Positions 62,845 through 64,000 of a stretch of DNA of 64,000 bases are shown piece by piece (within the stretch, counting starts at the first letter, position 1; the number at the start of each line of letters is the position of its first letter). Origin of the DNA: Flavobacterium cutihirudinis (GTDB lineage Bacteria; Bacteroidota; Bacteroidia; Flavobacteriales; Flavobacteriaceae). Location of the stretch: NCBI RefSeq assembly GCF_003385895.1, contig NZ_QRDQ01000007.1, positions 248,001 through 312,000 on the forward strand. The letters run 5' to 3'. Position numbers and translations under genes: made by a program. The notes under the pieces were generated by a model. It did not search any database. It saw nothing but the letters and a program-made list of their open reading frames with translations, and had not been told where the DNA came from.

Positions 62845-64000
62845 ATGAATAAAAGTCCCCTTTTTCTATTTCTAATAACTTGCCTATTCTCAGGATGTGG
62901 AGCATATTTTAATCAGCCAGTGGGAGTTCAGAAAGCCGTATTTGGAGAAAATACTCCTGCAACAATTTCACTGACTGAAATGCCTAAACCAAAAGAACAG
63001 ATAGTTGTTGGTGTATATAAGTTTAAAGATCAGACAGGTCAGTACAAACCGACCGAATTAGGAAGTACGTTTAGTACAGCAGTTACACAAGGTGCGACAT
63101 CTATTTTAATTAAAGCTCTTGAAGACTCCAAATGGTTTGTACCTATTGAACGTGAAAATCTTGGTAACTTATTAAATGAGCGTAATATTATCCGTTCTAC
63201 TCGTCAGGAATATTCAAAAGGTGATGCAAATGAAGCGGTTTTGACGCCTCTTTTGTTTGCGGGAGTTTTACTCGAAGGGGGAATTATTTCCTATGATACC
63301 AATATTATTACCGGAGGTTTTGGAGCCAGATATTTTGGAGCTGGCGGCTCAACACGTTACAGACAGGATAGGGTTACTGTATATTTAAGATTAGTTTCTA
63401 CTTCAAACGGGAAAATTTTAAATACCGTATATGTTTCTAAAACCATTTTATCTCAAAGTATAGATGCAAGTTTATTTAGATATGTAAATCTCAACAGACT
63501 TTTGGAGGTTGAGACTGGTTTTACACGAAATGAACCCATACAATTGGCCGTTACAGAAGCCATCGAAAAAGCTGTTGAAGGACTTATTGTCGACGGAATT
63601 AAAGATAAACTGTGGGAGGTAAATGCACCTCAAAAACAAATTGACACTTTTATTGCAGAATACGATAAAGAAAAAAGTGAAGCTGATCTGGCGCAACTTT
63701 ATAATAGAAATCTAACTGAAAAAAGAGCTCGTTTTGGAATCGAAATGACAGGAGGAGCCACCTATATGCAAGGCGATTATAAAAGCCCAACTTTTGAACC
63801 AATGGCAAGAGGGGCTGCGAAATTCTTTTTTACTCCGTCATTTGATATTAGCGCTTCCACCAATGTTTTCAAACTCGGTAATAAGGGAAAAGATGAGTTT
63901 GGTTATGCCACTTTAGATATGAATCTTGAGTTCCTCATTTTACCCGAAGACACATTTTCGCCTTATGTTTTCGCTGGAACCGGTGTAGGTTTTAATGCCG
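62845..64000 (+). CDS. csgG: Curli secretion channel lipoprotein CsgG, 3' end outside window
   Basis: The frame from 62845 (MNKSPLFLFLITCLFSGCGA) has lipobox LFSGC. It continues in CsgG fashion: PKPKEQIVVGVYKFKDQTGQ, QGATSILIKALEDSKWFVPI, ERENLGNLLNERNIIRSTRQ, VTVYLRLVSTSNGKILNTVY. After about residue 260, past the CsgG core, a further region (FGIEMTGGATYMQGDYKSPT; FLILPEDTFSPYVFAGTGVG) resembles an outer-membrane barrel domain. The gene runs off the right edge. It forms the outer-membrane pore for curlin export. Confidence 0.92.
   Translation, partial: MNKSPLFLFLITCLFSGCGAYFNQPVGVQKAVFGENTPATISLTEMPKPKEQIVVGVYKFKDQTGQYKPTELGSTFSTAVTQGATSILIKALEDSKWFVPIERENLGNLLNERNIIRSTRQEYSKGDANEAVLTPLLFAGVLLEGGIISYDTNIITGGFGARYFGAGGSTRYRQDRVTVYLRLVSTSNGKILNTVYVSKTILSQSIDASLFRYVNLNRLLEVETGFTRNEPIQLAVTEAIEKAVEGLIVDGIKDKLWEVNAPQKQIDTFIAEYDKEKSEADLAQLYNRNLTEKRARFGIEMTGGATYMQGDYKSPTFEPMARGAAKFFFTPSFDISASTNVFKLGNKGKDEFGYATLDMNLEFLILPEDTFSPYVFAGTGVGFNA

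Overview
The window comes from a low-GC Bacteroidota chromosome, most likely Flavobacterium or a close relative. The evidence is: AT-rich intergenic DNA with Bacteroidota-type promoters (TAnnTTTG at -7), many SpII lipoproteins with short lipoboxes, adjacent GSII-type and GSIII-type glutamine synthetases, fused isobutyryl-CoA mutase, DUF5723 and curlin proteins, and many short palindromic interspersed repeats. No rRNA, tRNA, CRISPR array, transposase or prophage was recognised.

Layout. 1-10.9 kb: end of an MFS transporter, a three-gene lipoprotein/membrane operon, topB, two large surface lipoproteins, a Rnk/GreA-like factor, small proteins and two decayed gene remnants. 10.9-19.4 kb: an accessory stretch, all on the minus strand and heavily studded with repeats. 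It holds a ten-unit 21-bp tandem array, four copies of a roughly 149-bp inverted-repeat element, small membrane proteins, a PD-(D/E)XK nuclease-like protein, and a PLD-like membrane protein next to a VWA-like lipoprotein. 19.7-29.6 kb: prfA, a DUF5723 protein, then a compact envelope-stress set (barrel, lipoprotein, YtxH, holin-like, lmo0937-type), a histidine kinase/response regulator pair, an AraC regulator, CsbD and Dps. 29.8-43.2 kb: housekeeping genes (pyrF, a metal-receptor protein, katG, purU, an L,D-transpeptidase, icmF). Two near-identical noncoding units with sRNA architecture lie between 31.6 and 32.2 kb.

43.4-48.5 kb: a two-gene operon that I read as RADAR (rdrA ATPase + rdrB adenosine deaminase). 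It is AT-rich, and both ends carry nearly the same hairpin. 48.6-54.9 kb: three tandem paralogous small secreted proteins with duplicated promoters and terminators beside an AraC regulator that carries the same upstream motif, then an esterase and a collagen-like lipoprotein. 55.0-59.9 kb: TerC and two divergent glutamine synthetases. 60.3-64.0 kb: a curli (type VIII secretion) operon, csgA-csgB-like-csgE-csgF-csgG, running off the right edge.

The items most worth a second look are the RADAR operon and its flanking hairpins, the twin sRNA candidates, the 21-bp array, the PLD/VWA gene pair and the triplicated secreted-protein units. All functional calls are made by reading motifs; no database search was possible.
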